The notes: generated by a model not told the origin, from the sequence alone. DNA of 64,000 bases from Apodemus sylvaticus (GCF_947179515.1 NC_067485.1:1787654-1851653); one strand, 5' to 3'. Numbered from the stretch's first letter, positions 42,813-53,789 are shown. A program made the numbers and translations.

Positions 42813-43555
42813 AAAACCCAATTGAATGAATAGAAACACGGTGCATTACCCAATAGAGTTTTTTCAGCTGTAGGAAAACTGAGGTTAAAGCTGCAGGAAG
42901 ATGGATAGAACTGGAAAGTATGAGACTGTGTGAGTGAACCCAGGCTCAGGAACACCGAGCAACATTCATTCCCTCGGTTGAAAATCCCAACTTCTAATTT
43001 TTATATACATGCATGTATGTGGGAGGGAGTGTGGGCAGAGTCAGGGACTCTAGGAATGGGTTCATGAGAAGGAGGTGTGGCTTGAAAAGGCAGGAGGGGA
43101 ACAGAGCAAAGGTGACAGGAAAGTGGGGTAGGGGGAGGGGATACCTGGGGCAGAGAGGTCAAGCCAGAAGCAGAGGAGCAGAGGTGGGGGAGGAGCCTGA
43201 ATCAGTCAAAACTAAGTACATATGAAACCGGCACAAGCAAATCTGTTGTCTTATAGGTTCATTTAAAAAGAACTTTAATTTTAAGGATCTCTCCAGTCTG
43301 TAGTAAGCTGAACCCATAGTTGTGGGACTCCCAGATACAGAGAGGTGACTGCATACTTATAAGTTACCAGGAGGTATTTTAAATATCCCCACTACAGGAA
43401 GCACAAAGATAAACACGTGAAGTGGCACATTCGTAAATTAGTTCATTTAACCAGGTATACATGCCTCTCAGAATACCAAGATGTATGTGGTATTCTGCAC
43501 ATGCCACTTTTATCTGTCAATTAAAGGTTTTTTGTTTTGTTTTGTAAAAGCTTAC

Positions 43556-43699
43556 ATCTGGAGCATCCAGAAACTCCAGGGGGCCTGGGACCACCTGCTG
43601 GCCTGAGGGATTCCTTTTCAGCCTCCATCTGCGGAAGTACATCCTTGAGAGCAGCAGGAACCTGCAGCATAAGCAGGAGAACCCTGAGTGCTTCCCTCT
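43556..43699 (-). other. Candidate 144-nt symmetric (phase 1-1) coding exon
   Basis: On the minus strand CCTCCACAG| precedes the block and |GTAAGCTTTT follows it. The 144 bases between are open in one frame, giving 47 complete codons plus split codons (inferred start EREALRVLLLMLQ, end PPGVSGCSR). The peptide has an amphipathic Leu-rich helix-like half followed by a Pro/Gly-rich half. Length divisible by three means it could be included or skipped without shifting the frame. I do not recognise the protein and see no neighbouring exon. It could be a real exon of a large gene, a decayed one, or chance. Confidence 0.3.
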
Positions 43700-43921
43700 C
43701 TGTGGAGGAGTTTGTTTCCAAAACAAGGGCTCCTTTCTAGAGATGGACCATGGCAACCCCAGAGCATCAGTTCTGCACTTAGGCCCAGGACATGTGTAAT
43801 TTACCTAATCACCTTCGACTGAGTCAGCATAGCACAAGAACCAGAGGGAACACTTCGATGTTTAAAAGTCTTCAAAAGAAGTTCCAGGGCACAAGTTAAT
43901 AGGCCGTGACTGAAGTGTATG
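43700..43921. other. Unique flank of the candidate exon
   Basis: No repeat recognised. Confidence 0.4.
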
Positions 43922-44110
43922 AGTAAGGCCAGAGAGATGGCTCAGTAGGTAAAAACCCTTGGTGCTTTTCCAGAGGGGCTGAGTTTGGTCACCACAACCA
44001 CATGTAACTCCAACTCTAGGTGATCCAACACCCACTTCTGGAATCTGTGGGAATCCACACATGTGATATATGCATACACAGAAATACACACATAAGCAAA
44101 AATTTAAAAA
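43922..44110 (+). repeat. B3-type SINE
   Basis: GGCCAGAGAGATGGCTCAGTAGG ... TGAGTTTGGTCACC ... ATGTAACTCCAACTCTAGG, ending AAAAATTTAAAAAAC. Confidence 0.88.
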
Positions 44111-44204
44111 ACAAAAACTGTCAGTTCCCTTATGTAATAATGTCACCTTGCAAGTGAATTTATGTCACGCATAACCTGTGAGTACAGAGGAATTGACACT
44201 GGTG

Positions 44205-44440
44205 CTAATTAAATAGCAGCTTTCTTTTTATTGAATACCTATGTGTACCAGGTGAATTACATATGTGCTTCATGACCCCAGATGATGTCAGACTTTCCTT
44301 GTGAGGAAAGGGTTCTCAGGTTGGTAACGGGCTCATTCAAGACCACACTGCTAACAAGAGACAGAACAGGCATTTGAACTCACATCGTCCAGCCCCAGAA
44401 GCCACATGCTCACTCCTATACCAAACCGCCTCATAAAGAA
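44205..44440 (-). repeat. MIR SINE, antisense
   Basis: The plus strand carries TTATTGAATACCTATGTGTACC, then ACCACACTGCTAACAAGAGACAG and GGCATTTGAACTCACA. This is the antisense MIR order. An old mammalian-wide copy, it shows the locus is ancestral. Confidence 0.75.
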
Positions 44441-45149
44441 GGGGCACCAAGAAATGAGGATCTTTCCCAGGTCTGACTGGCTCTTCACCAATATATAAAA
44501 ATGTAATTATTTCAGCATAAACCATTTCTTCAACCAAACAAATCCTCCTCAAACACACCATCATGTCAAGGTGCCAAATCCTTCACTGCATCGTATGACT
44601 TTAATACCTAACAAGAAGTCCTGGCTGCGTGGTTTGGCCTTCTTATCATGAAGATGGGCTTTGCATCATAGGAGAATAAGATGAGACTTTCCTAAAGTCA
44701 GTTAGGTCATTGAAGTAATCTCAGGTCCCATCCCAGACACTAGACTTGGAAGCCAAGCATACTGCTTAGCAGGCTCTTGGCTGCCCAAGCCTCAGGGTTG
44801 TGAGTCAACTCTACAAAAGGCACTGTCATCTTCAGCAAGGAGATTATCTGGTATTATAAGAGATTAAGGTAAAGGAGAAACCCAGTGTCTTTAATCCCAT
44901 GTCTAATGACCCAAGAAAGAATTTTTTGTTAGAAAGATCTATCTTCACAGGATTGAGAGTAACTCTCTGATAAGTCTGCTGTCGCCCTGGGGCTAAGGTA
45001 GTGCTGATGTACCCCAGAAACACCAGGAAAACTTGGCGCCAGGAACTCAGACCACTTGTGTGGCTCTCTCCACTGCACCCTCCCTCACTAGTAGGTCAAA
45101 GTAAGACTTCTGAAGAAAGCCTAGCAAGTGTTGGCTGTTCACACTGGCT
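44441..45149. other. No firm feature
   Basis: Unique-looking. A possible second MIR-like relic at about 44640-44780 is too decayed to call. Confidence 0.4.
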
Positions 45150-45715
45150 GCACCAAAAATGATGCATCCATGGGGGTTTTGCTGTGAGATTGTTTCCTAA
45201 TAGTGTTGGAGGCTATACCCATAAAATCTTACCAGCATGTCTGCCTAAGCATGAGCTAAATAATGTCAACAATAATAGACATGCCAAAGTGGATGAGGAG
45301 AAAGCCCATGGGGCCTCAACCCTACTCAAAGAACTACAGGCAACTAAGGAACACTGAGAGTGGGAAAAAATAGCCTTCCACAGGGAGGAGCATACCAATT
45401 GGTTATTCAGTGCCAATTGTCAACCATGAAAGCATAGATTCAAGTAACATTTCACAGACTATACAGGTTATATTTAGGAATATATGTGTGTGTGTGTGTC
45501 TGTGTGTGTATACACATATATGGAATATATAAATGGAATATATATTAGGAATATATATATATGTATATATATATGTGTTTAACAACAATTAATGAAAAAA
45601 GAGACAATGAATTTGAAAGAGAGCAAGAAGGGGTATATTCAATGATTTGGAGGAAGGAAAAAGAAGGGGAAATGATATAATTATATTATAATCACAAACA
45701 TAATGATATTCCAGC
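45150..45715 (+). mobile_element. Lx-lineage L1 3' UTR with GT/TA microsatellite
   Basis: Strong ordered match: GGAGGCTATACCCATAAAATC, AATAATAGACATGCCAAAGTGG, GGCCTCAACCCTACTCAAAG, AGGAGCATACCAATTGG, CAGACTATACAGGTTATATTTAGG, then GT/TA repeats (45484-45580), AATGAAAAAAGAGACAATGAA and ATGATATAATTATATTATAA at the 3' end. Confidence 0.85.
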
Positions 45716-45895
45716 TGGGCTTGGTATAGAGTTCAGTAGCAGACTGCTTACTAACATGCGTAAGGCCCTGGCATCAACCCCAAAGTGTTATTTAAAAAAT
45801 TATAGATGGGAGCCAGAAGTGGGAGCTGAGACGGGAAGATTGCAAGTTTGAGGCTGGTGCTACATAGGCTACATAGTGAATGCTGTTTCTTTGGT
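45716..45895 (+). repeat. ID-B1 composite SINE
   Basis: GCTGGGCTTGGTATAGAGTTCAG ... CTGGCATCAACCCC, then a B1-like right part (GGGAAGATTGCAAGTTTGAGGC ... GCTACATAG). Confidence 0.65.
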
Positions 45896-45954
45896 CATTG
45901 TTGTTGCTAAGTGATAGACCAAAGAGAGAATGACAGAAGGAAAAACTTTGCTAG

Positions 45955-46190
45955 GGATGAGGATGTGTAGCTCAGCTGCAGCTTAGTGTTTGCCTACCAT
46001 GCATAAAGTCCTGAGTTCAAAGCTGAACCACATAAAACTAGGTCAGTGGCCATTAGGATGCAGAGGCAGTAGGATTGGAAGCTTAACATCATCATTAATT
46101 ACACAGGGAGTTTGAGTAAATCCTGGGCTATATGAAACCTGAGCATGGAATGATAGATTATATAGATGATAGATAAATAGATAAGTAGAT

Positions 46191-46234
<44 letters not shown>

Positions 46235-46285
46235 TTTGGTGCCTAGCAAGCATTAGGCTCTTGGTTCTCAGCACACCAAATAAAT
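45955..46285 (+). repeat. ID-B1 composite SINE, (GATA)n and a second ID remnant
   Basis: ID head (GGATGTGTAGCTCAGCTGC ... GAGTTCAAAGCTGAACC) with a B1-like right part to about 46148. Next comes an impure-to-pure GATA run to 46234, then TGCCTAGCAAGCATTAGGCTC ... GTTCTCAGCACACC, which is the B-box half of another ID element. Confidence 0.75.
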
Positions 46286-46299
46286 AATAATAATAGTTG

Positions 46300-46649
46300 G
46301 ATAAGGCTTTAGTCTTAGATCTCAACTCCAATCCCACTTTCTGAGGTACTCCAGGTAATCAATAAACCCTTCCAGATCTGCTGTGTGTATACTCACAGAC
46401 AAGTAGCCCATAGGAACTTCACAGTATTTTTGTATATCTCTGGCCTCGAATAAATATGAGCTATCCACTGATGGCTTGTCTTTTTCATCAGGTTTTTTTT
46501 TTTCTCTAAGATGGTCAAGGACCAGTCATACCAGAAACCATGTACCTTCCACATAGTGTTATTGAGGAAAAAGCCAAATATAACTGGGCCCTGACCATCC
46601 ATGGATTCAAACAAAATTAGATCAAAATTTTTACTTATTGGTTTTTTCA

Positions 46650-46652
<3 letters not shown>
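46300..46652. other. No recognisable feature
   Basis: Unique-looking sequence. Confidence 0.4.

Positions 46653-46685
<33 letters not shown>
46653..46685. repeat. (GT)16 microsatellite
   Basis: Pure GT run followed by TACATGCATG. Confidence 0.97.
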
Positions 46686-46687
<2 letters not shown>

Positions 46688-46740
46688 ATGCATGTTCATG
46701 CCTGCAAGGCTCCTTGCTACCTTTCTTCTGTGTGCACCAG

Positions 46741-47640
46741 GCTAGAAGCTTCCCCCAGCTGATTACGTGGCCTAAGTGTTATCGAAAGAATTAAGGAAGA
46801 TAATACATAGAGAACAGATAGTGGCTGTTCACTTAGGCCCTGTTGCTCATCACCACCCCTGTGTGCCCTGGACATTTCTAGCCCTGGCTGTGCCCATTTG
46901 ATTTATGTGACTCAGCTTCTCACCCCTTCATGTGCATCCACGTTGAGAAAGAAGCCAGGTAAGGGCACTTGCACATTTTAAAATAGGACCTTTGATCACT
47001 TGTGGAAATGCCTATAACCAATAAGGAACCTCAGAGGAAAATTGGGGTCCGGTTTTATGCCTTCCAGGCCTCCCTGCTCCCACCAACCCCATCTTCAAAG
47101 GGATCATGGCAAGCCAACTGCAAACTGAAACGAAACTGGTTACTAAGATGAGATGTGATTCATAGAGTGTATCAGCTCATTAAGAAAAAGAAAGAGGCAT
47201 TTGCTAATGAGTACAGAGAATGTCAGCAAATGAAAGAGACCCGCTCCCCCTGACGGTCTTAGAGCCTCTCGAATCTAATTTTCCAAGGACCAGGAGATGA
47301 AATTGCCCAGAGCCTGCCGGCTGCCGCTCACAGATGGGATAATCTTGTGGAAACATTTTACGGTATATCACTTGGTTTGGTTGACCTTGAAAATAGAAGC
47401 ATTCATGAGACATAAGAGCAAAAGTTTTCATTATTCCTTAAGCCCTTGCTTCAGAGAGACAAAAAAAAAATTCCGCCCTCCACTGCCACGCCACAATGCC
47501 AAGTTGCCCAGCAACTAATCTTTTATGGTGGATCGCCACGGAGACGGATGTAAACACAACCATAAATCCCATTACCCTGCTAAATACTGGGTCTGGATTT
47601 AAAAAAAAAAACAAAACAAAACAAAAAACAAAAAACAAGT
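46741..47640. other. Repeat-poor block, candidate conserved regulatory DNA
   Basis: About 900 bases with no recognisable transposon, in contrast to its surroundings. It contains CpG-bearing, moderately GC-rich sequence at about 47470-47560 and the RFX-type X-box listed separately. A consensus donor (CCAG|GTAAGG) lies at 46955-46964, with a pyrimidine-rich acceptor-like CACCAG at 46735-46740. Function is an inference. Confidence 0.35.
47503..47515. promoter_or_regulatory. Palindromic RFX-type X-box
   Basis: GTTGCCCAGCAAC matches the known RFX consensus GTNRCC-N(0-3)-RGYAAC in both half-sites with a 1-base spacer. RFX factors bind such sites at ciliary and MHC-II genes. The match is seen in the sequence; occupancy is not known. 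Confidence 0.45.
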
Positions 47641-47788
47641 AAGCAAGAGCTACTTCTCAGGTTTAAAGCCATAATATGGAGCTGTGAGTGGCAAGGCAGA
47701 GTAAATTGTAATGGGTGAGACTGTGCTTAAGGTAGCTCCCTCTTTTCCTTTCAATGGGATGGCTTTTTCTCTTTTTCTTTTTCTTTAC

Positions 47789-47893
47789 TTCCTTCCTTTC
47801 TTTTCCTTCCTTCCTTCCTTCCTTCCTTCCTTCCTTCCTTCCTTCCTTCCTTCCTTCCTTCCTTCCTTCCTTCCTTCCTTTCTTTCTTTCTTT
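47789..47893. repeat. (CCTT)n microsatellite
   Basis: About 105 bases of CCTT repeats with TTTC edges. Ser/Phe/Leu and Lys/Glu/Gly frames here are spurious. Confidence 0.98.
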
Positions 47894-48007
47894 TACTTTA
47901 GCAAGGAAAGAAGTCCTAACTGCAAGAGTCATTTCCAACTGAAAGAATTAACTCTAAGACCCCAAAGAGCCACACAGTCCTCAGTGATTTTACTTTCCTC
48001 CTCCTCC

Positions 48008-48132
48008 TCATTTTGCAGTAGAGACTCACTGTGTCGCCCTGGCTGTCCTAAAGCTCACTGTGTGCACTCACAGAGATCTGCCTGTTCTGTCCTATGTGCT
48101 GGGACTAAAGGTGTTTGCCAGCACACTCGGCC
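48008..48132 (-). repeat. B1 SINE, antisense
   Basis: GTCGCCCTGGCTGTCCTAAAGC ... CACAGAGATCTGCCTGTTCTG ... GCTGGGACTAAAGGTGTTTGCC on the plus strand. Confidence 0.85.
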
Positions 48133-48139
48133 TCAATGA

Positions 48140-48569
48140 TCCTTCGAGTGGGATCAGGAAAATCCTTGATTTTCCACCAGCGTCCACCCATCATCGATGG
48201 CCATCGAGAAAAGCACTCCAGGAAGGAGTCACTTGAATGGAGTTCTAGTCCATGGCGGACTGTAGCAGATGATGGCTTCACAGACTCCTCTGTCTTCCCA
48301 GGACTCTCATGTAAAGTGAATATCTCTTTCTACTGAACACAGGAAGCAGAGGTCCATGGGGAGGACATTTTAGAAGAAGGGAGAGTCCATCTCTAAACTT
48401 TAATCTAGATTCAATATGGCATCCACTAGGTTGGTCCCAAGACATTCGGCCCTATGGAGACCTCTAGACCTCTGCTCTGAAGAGGACCCCCAAACCCCTG
48501 GCAGGGTCACTGATCCCTGTGACGGGAACAGCTAGTGGTATGGTTCCCAGCAAAACCACATGATCCATT
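48140..48569. other. No recognisable feature
   Basis: Unique-looking sequence. Confidence 0.45.
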
Positions 48570-48740
48570 TATTATTATTGTTACATTTGTTTATCTGGTG
48601 CGTGGGTATGTTTGTGTAGATATGTGCGCCATGGAGATCACAGAACAACCTATGTTAGTCATGTGGGTCTTGAGGATCAAACTCAGGTTGTCAGGCTTGG
48701 TGACAAGTACCCGTACCTGCTGAGCATTCTCACTGGCCTA
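48570..48740 (-). repeat. B4-type SINE, antisense
   Basis: Distal GT-like end, 'GAGATCACAGAACAACC', 'GATCAAACTCAGGTTGTCAGGC', 'TTGGTGACAAGTACC' and 'CTGAGCATTCTCACTGGCC'. Confidence 0.8.
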
Positions 48741-49024
48741 GCACTCTGTAGTGATTGGAAAGTGCTTATAGCAGGATCTCTAAAGGAGAGGAATACTCTG
48801 ATTTCCACTGCACAGACATTCCTACTGTAATCTGATCTCTGATGGCTCTGTAGCCACACTGAGTGTCTTAATAAAACACAGCCTCCGCATGGATAGTGAC
48901 ACTCAGTCACTAATAGTTGATTTCGAGGTAAAACAGAGAAAGCCATTTTATGCTTTCCCCTCACTCCAATGGAGAACAATCAGAAATATTCAGGAGCACA
49001 TTGGATTTCCTGGAATGTGAAGGG
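48741..49024. other. No recognisable feature
   Basis: Unique-looking sequence. Confidence 0.4.
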
Positions 49025-49343
49025 TGTCTTAGGGTTTTACTGCTATAAACAGACACTATGACCAAGGCAATTCTTATAAGGACAATATTTAATTGGGTCT
49101 AGCTTACAAGTTCAAAGTACAGTCTATTATCATCAAGGCAGGAACATGGCAGCATCCAGGCAGGCATGATGTAGGAAGAACTGGGAGTTCTGCAGCTTCT
49201 TCTGAAGGCAAATAGGAGAAAACTGGCTTCTAGGGAGCTAGGACGAGGGTCTTAAAGCCCACGTCCATAATGACACACTGCTTCAACAAGTCCACAGCTA
49301 TGAATAGTGTCACGCCCTAGGCTAAGCGTATACAAACCATCAT
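49025..49343 (-). mobile_element. MaLR-class LTR, antisense
   Basis: The plus strand begins TGTCTTAGGGTTTTACTGC, continues 'ACACTATGACCAAGGCAATTC', 'GAACATGGCAGCATCCAGG' and 'GTCTTAAAGCCCACGTCC', and ends near CAAACCATCATA. The 5-bp flanks AAGGG and AAGGA match at 4 of 5 positions, as expected for an ERVL-type duplication. Confidence 0.8.
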
Positions 49344-49891
49344 AAAGGATAAGGGCTCAACTTACTTTAATCATGGTTAAAGAAGAGAAAATTCTATGAT
49401 AGATACATAAAATGTTTTTACTCTGAGTTGCAGAATAAGTAATAGCTTTTCTGGCACTGTCTTTATGTATATGTGTTCCCTGATAATAGTCATTAGCTAC
49501 ATAGTAAGTAGGTGCAGCTGCTGTAGACACCCCACCTAACCCACCCGTTAAAATCCATTTATCCATCATGACTTAACCCTGACACTAACACTGATGACAG
49601 CTCACAGCCTGCTTCCATCAGTTCTGAAGGAGAACTTTTGTCCTGAGTATTACCTGACCCTGCTTCTCCCAAGTGGCTAACTAGCTTGGGAGCAGAGAAG
49701 GAACCCAGTACAGTGATGTGTTCTCAACTCCAGAGTCCACTCAGAGTAAGGCTCACACCAAGCCTCCCTCCCTCCCTCCTCTCTTGAGATCACAGACTCC
49801 ATAAAACATGTGCTGGAGAGTCTTTGGTTTGGGCTCTCCTAGGAAATCCATAATAAGACAAGGATTTTTTTTCCTTTTAATTTTTGCATAG
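49344..49891. other. No recognisable feature
   Basis: Unique-looking, with (CCCT)-like sequence near 49765-49780. Confidence 0.4.
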
Positions 49892-50077
49892 ATGCTATCA
49901 AGGCTTTTTTTCCTCAAGCTTATAGGCCTTAATTGGTGACACAATTCATTTTATGCTATGAAGAAACTATTTTAGATTTTCAAATTTCCATGCTTGCTTT
50001 CAAGAGCGTCAAATTCAAATTAGCCTGGGATAAGGCAGTTAGCACCCATGTATGAAGCCAATCTAATGAGGACCAAG
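49892..50077 (+). other. Candidate 186-nt non-coding exon or AT-rich conserved element
   Basis: A long pyrimidine tract (TTTTTTTTCCTTTTAATTTTTGCATAG|) ends at 49891. A perfect donor, CCAAG|GTAAGT, begins at 50078. The interval is AT-rich with many stops and homeodomain-type ATTA motifs (CAAATTAGCC, CTTAATTGG). Coding is unlikely; a lncRNA exon or an enhancer core is possible. Confidence 0.28.
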
Positions 50078-50398
50078 GTAAGTTGGTGATAAGGTCCTCA
50101 TCCAAAGGGACATGACATTGACTATGCCTTCTGGAATTTTTTGGACAAACCAAAAATTAGGATATCTGTGTGACGATCTCCCATACTTTTCAGTGTTGGC
50201 TCAGATTTCTCTAAAAACTTCTCATTAGCCAAGCAAAACACATTTGTGACCGAATTTAGTTCCCAAGTTGTCGTTTCACATCACCAACATGCCATAAGAA
50301 AGGCTGTCTCGTGAACAAACGTGGGTCAGCTCCAGACGCTCAGCATCAGCAGCACCTGTAAAGCGAGTAGGAAAAACCAAGGAGAGTCGTTGAGTTGG

Positions 50399-50852
50399 TG
50401 TCATAGCAAATCTTGGTTGTCAACTTGCCTGGATCTGGAATCAACTAAAGTCCAAACCTTGGGCATTCTTGGGAAGGATGTCCAGTTATTTGAAGTGAGA
50501 AGACACACCCTGTATGTGGACAACACAGCCTGGTGGCCACTCAGACAACGGGGTATGGGAGAAAGAAACTCACTTTTTGCCTGTTTGCCATCACTCACTG
50601 TGAAGTCCATCTACTTTGTTGCTGCTGCTGCTACCTTCCTTCCCTGTTATTCAAACCAGCTTCTTTGAGATTCCAACACAGACTGAAGACTAACTAACTG
50701 CTCTCCAGGGATTTTCCAGGTTTTCCGTGGTGAGTTGTAATCACTGAAAATTCCAGGCTCATGGACAGAGGAACTCCCAGATTCTCAGACTTCCCAATGT
50801 GGGACAGGTTAGACTACCCAGATCATATCATTATCAAATCCTGACTAATACG
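50399..50852 (+). mobile_element. MLT1-like MaLR LTR, sense, near complete
   Basis: It starts at TGTCATAGCAAATC and runs through TTGGTTGTCAACTTGCCTGG, GTGAGAAGACACACC, CTTTGAGATTCC and CAGACTGAAGACTAACTAAC to CTGACTAATACG. Flanks GTTGG (50394-50398) and ATTGG (50853-50857) form a 5-bp duplication with one mismatch. Confidence 0.8.
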
Positions 50853-50857
50853 ATTGG

Positions 50858-51544
50858 CTTTCACAATACAGTCTGAGTAGTCTAATAATGGCTGTTTGCA
50901 TGCCTGAGAGGGCTGAGAACCAGAAGCTGCTCAGTCTGTTCAGGAGAATACCTTGGCAGTCCCAGTCTGGTGCTAAGGGCCTGGAGGATGCCAGAGGAAA
51001 GCTGAAGAAGCCAGGGTGTGGTGTTAGCAAAGACTAGAAGCAACAGTAGAGTGGACACGCTCACACGCAAGGATCTAGGATGGGCAGGAAACAGCCATTC
51101 TCTGTCTCTCAGACCTGTTTATATCTAGGCTGCCACTCAGAGAGGGTCTTCCCTGCTTAGTTAATCCCTGTAGGAAATACCCTCCAGACTCACCCAGAGG
51201 TTCCTCTCCTAGTTCACCTGAGATCAAATCAAGTTGATTAACCATCAATGGGCCTTGGGAGCACAATTGCTTCCTTGGGTTGTCAAAGTAAAAAGTAGGA
51301 GTGTAACCAATTAATCTCTAACAGACTGCAACCTGTGTCCTCTGCACAGTACTGCTGCAACATACCCCAAAATTAGCTTCTAACACAGTGAATGTTACTG
51401 TCTGTTTGACCTCAACTCCAGGCTGTAAATTTTGTTCAGATTTGCTAAACATTTTCTTTCTGGAATGAACAAACTCATTACTCACTACATGTTCTCATGG
51501 TAACTTAGGAAGGAAGAAGCAGTTAGTCACATGTGATGAGCATA
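50858..51544. other. No recognisable feature
   Basis: Unique-looking. Open frames without domains. Confidence 0.4.
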
Positions 51545-52060
51545 GTAAGAAAAAAATTTTACATATGTAAAAGCAGCTTAGTCAGGAACCCCACTACACC
51601 CAAGGCTACCCCTGATAACCAGAACCGGTGACATCACTCAAGACAACCAGACACTATCCTAGAAACCCATGATGCCCACTGGACAGTATACATAAGCAGA
51701 GACTAAGAGCAATCCTCTGCTCTGCACATCTGTAGAGAGGCCACCTTGATCTGCCCTCATCTAGAGAGACTTTCCCAGGTTCCTGACCTCAAATCAGAAA
51801 CTTCTATAAGAGACTGGACCTGCCCCTCAGCTTAGATATGTCACATAAGTGAGCAGGCTTAAGGAGACAGGCTTAGGATCATAGTTAGGAATCTAGAGTG
51901 TGGACACTGTGAGAGGACCCTCAGCATAATAAAATATAGCCTTTATTATTCTGACTACCTCTATCTACCATCTTGCTCTGGACACCATATTTCAAAGCTT
52001 TGCTTCCTGCATATTCAGCACAAAGTCTTTCACTTAGTCAAAGCCAGCATCATCAAGGCA
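51545..52060 (+). other. Possible unrecognised LTR
   Basis: It has the general layout of an LTR (TATA-like GTATACATAAGC near 51686, then AATAAAATATAGCC near 51929), but I recognise no family and see no clear termini or duplication. It may simply be unique DNA. Confidence 0.2.
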
Positions 52061-52164
52061 GGAAAATAATTCCTGCCTCTTGTGTGAAAAGAAAAGACAG
52101 AAGTACATAGGGAGAAGTAAGGAAAACTCAAAACTATTGTCCCAAATGGAACCCCATTTACCTT

Positions 52165-52330
52165 GCTTACTTTCTTCCTTCATTCCTTCTTCCCTTTCTC
52201 TCCCCTTCCTTCCATCTCTTTCTCTTCCTCCTCCATCTTCCTCTCTTTCTCTACCCTCCTCTCTCCTTTCTTTCCTCCATCTCTCCCTCCCCTTCTCACC
52301 CTCCCCTTCTCTTCCTCTCTTTCTCTGTTT
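52165..52330. repeat. Polypyrimidine tract
   Basis: CT-rich low-complexity run. Ser/Leu/Pro and Glu/Arg/Lys frames here are spurious. Confidence 0.9.
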
Positions 52331-52405
52331 CTTTGAGACAAGGACTGGCCTCCAACCAACCTCAGCTTTTCACATGTCGAGATTACGGGTGTGTGATACC
52401 ATGAA
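52331..52405 (-). repeat. B1-like fragment, antisense
   Basis: TTTGAGACAAGGACTGG ... CGAGATTACGGGTGTGTG on the plus strand. Short and decayed. Confidence 0.55.
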
Positions 52406-52502
52406 CACAATTCTTGAAAACTATGCCATGTGACAGAAGATATTTCTTTATTAAACACACCCAGAGAACAAATTGTTTCCTTGTCAATAGGAATCGAATC
52501 TT

Positions 52503-52504
<2 letters not shown>

Positions 52505-52543
<39 letters not shown>

Positions 52544-52865
52544 TGTGTGTACATATACATGAAAGTGCACATGTGTGTGTAGACATGTGGAAAACAGAGG
52601 TTGATGCTGGTGTCTTCTTCCATGACCACCAATTTTTTTTTTTGAGTCAGGGGTTTTTGTTTACTTGTTGCTTGTCCATTTTTCACTGACCCTGAAACTT
52701 GTCAGTTCAGCTAGTCTAGAGTCCAGCAAGCTCCAGGGATCCTCTTGCCTTCAGAACTAGGATCATAGGCATGTGCCACTTGCAGCTTTTATGTGGGTTC
52801 TGGAAGTCAGGCTTAGGTCCTTACCTTTGTATGACAAGCTCCTCATGAACTAAACCATTTTTGAA
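52505..52865 (-). repeat. (GT)n plus B4/RSINE-type SINE, antisense
   Basis: The GT array at 52505-52550 sits at the distal end of an antisense B4: TGTAGACATGTGGAAAACAGAGG ... CAGTTCAGCTAGTCTAGAGTCC ... GCTCCAGGGATCCTCTTGCC ... TTATGTGGGTTCTGG. The antisense head is degraded. Confidence 0.8.
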
Positions 52866-53749
52866 GGTAAAATGTCTGACTTGAACCTAGCCTGCCAAAG
52901 CAAAAAGAATATATGTTGAGTTGAATAAAGTCATGGTCCCCAAGAAACACCAAGGTCCCAGAGGCCGTGGCATCCTTTGGGGAGAGCTAATGACTGTCAT
53001 GTATTCAGAGCAGGCTGGGAAGCACCCAGGGTGTCTTTTTCTTATTATGGACATGGGTTTTCTCACTCTGGTTCTACAAGTAGACACCACAATAAAATTG
53101 CCTCTGGACACTTCACACCCAAGCTGATTTGACCCTCTAACCACAGAATTACCAAGTCAAATGGACTGTGGCCTGCTCTGTAAAACCTTCTCTACCTCCA
53201 TAATTCAATCAAAGATATCAGTAAATGGAGTGAAAGTCTGCTCTTGGGAAAGAGCAACAGAAATGTGGGGAAACTAAAGACTTAAGTTTTATGTATGTCT
53301 TAGATTGGTTTGGCAGAAACCCAACTTAAAAAAAAAAAGAGGAAGGGAAAAAATTTAGTTGGCCTATTTCCACATATCAAAAACCCTCATGCAGTCAGAG
53401 CCAGCTCAGCAGCATCTCCTCACAAAAGACCAAATGCAAGACCTTTGTAAGAACTCAAGTTCTGGGCACAGCTAGCTGGAATCAAGTTGGACACACACTA
53501 GCAAAACTCTCTTGTTGGTGAAATCTCCTAAATTTTATTCTGTAAAAAGATCAGTTGATGGCTTCCTGAATTCAGGGACATACCTCTGTCTAAATTCTCT
53601 CAGAAAATCTGCCCATCAATCATGAAAAAAGAAAACAGCATGTTCCATCTCAAGGTCTCCCATCAAAGTAGGAGTGTAGACTTAGGGGAAACCTGAGCTC
53701 AGATCCTTAAATTGCTACCCAGGAATCACACCTCAGACATTCAGACATG

Positions 53750-53751
<2 letters not shown>
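52866..53751. other. No recognisable feature
   Basis: Unique-looking, with an A10 run near 53329. Confidence 0.45.

Positions 53752-53789
<38 letters not shown>
53752..53789. repeat. (CA)19 microsatellite
   Basis: Pure CA run. Confidence 0.98.

Larger units (their letters stand above)
41970..43285 (+). mobile_element. Old L1, ORF2 C-terminus and 3' UTR, with two nested inserts
   Basis: Ordered L1 matches: GTCCAACATCCTTAGCCACC, GTCAGAATGGCTCAAGA, TAGAAATCAGTCTAGAG, (insert), GACCCAGCTATGCCATCCC, ATAGCCATCAATTGATGG, (insert), GAAGATGGATAGAACTGG, then a G-rich 3' UTR with GGGAGGGAGTGTGGG and GGGGAGGAG motifs. All frames are broken. Confidence 0.85.

Noticed and set aside
44640..44780. Possible second antisense MIR
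   Set aside because: The similarity is a few short words in weak order, below what I would report.
46741..46958. Exon between CACCAG (46740) and CCAG|GTAAGG
   Set aside because: The acceptor is fair and the donor good, but all frames contain stops and there is no partner exon. Mentioned only within the repeat-poor block.
47711..48139. 142-codon frame with Phe/Leu/Pro/Ser repeats
   Set aside because: Built from the (CCTT)n microsatellite and an antisense B1.
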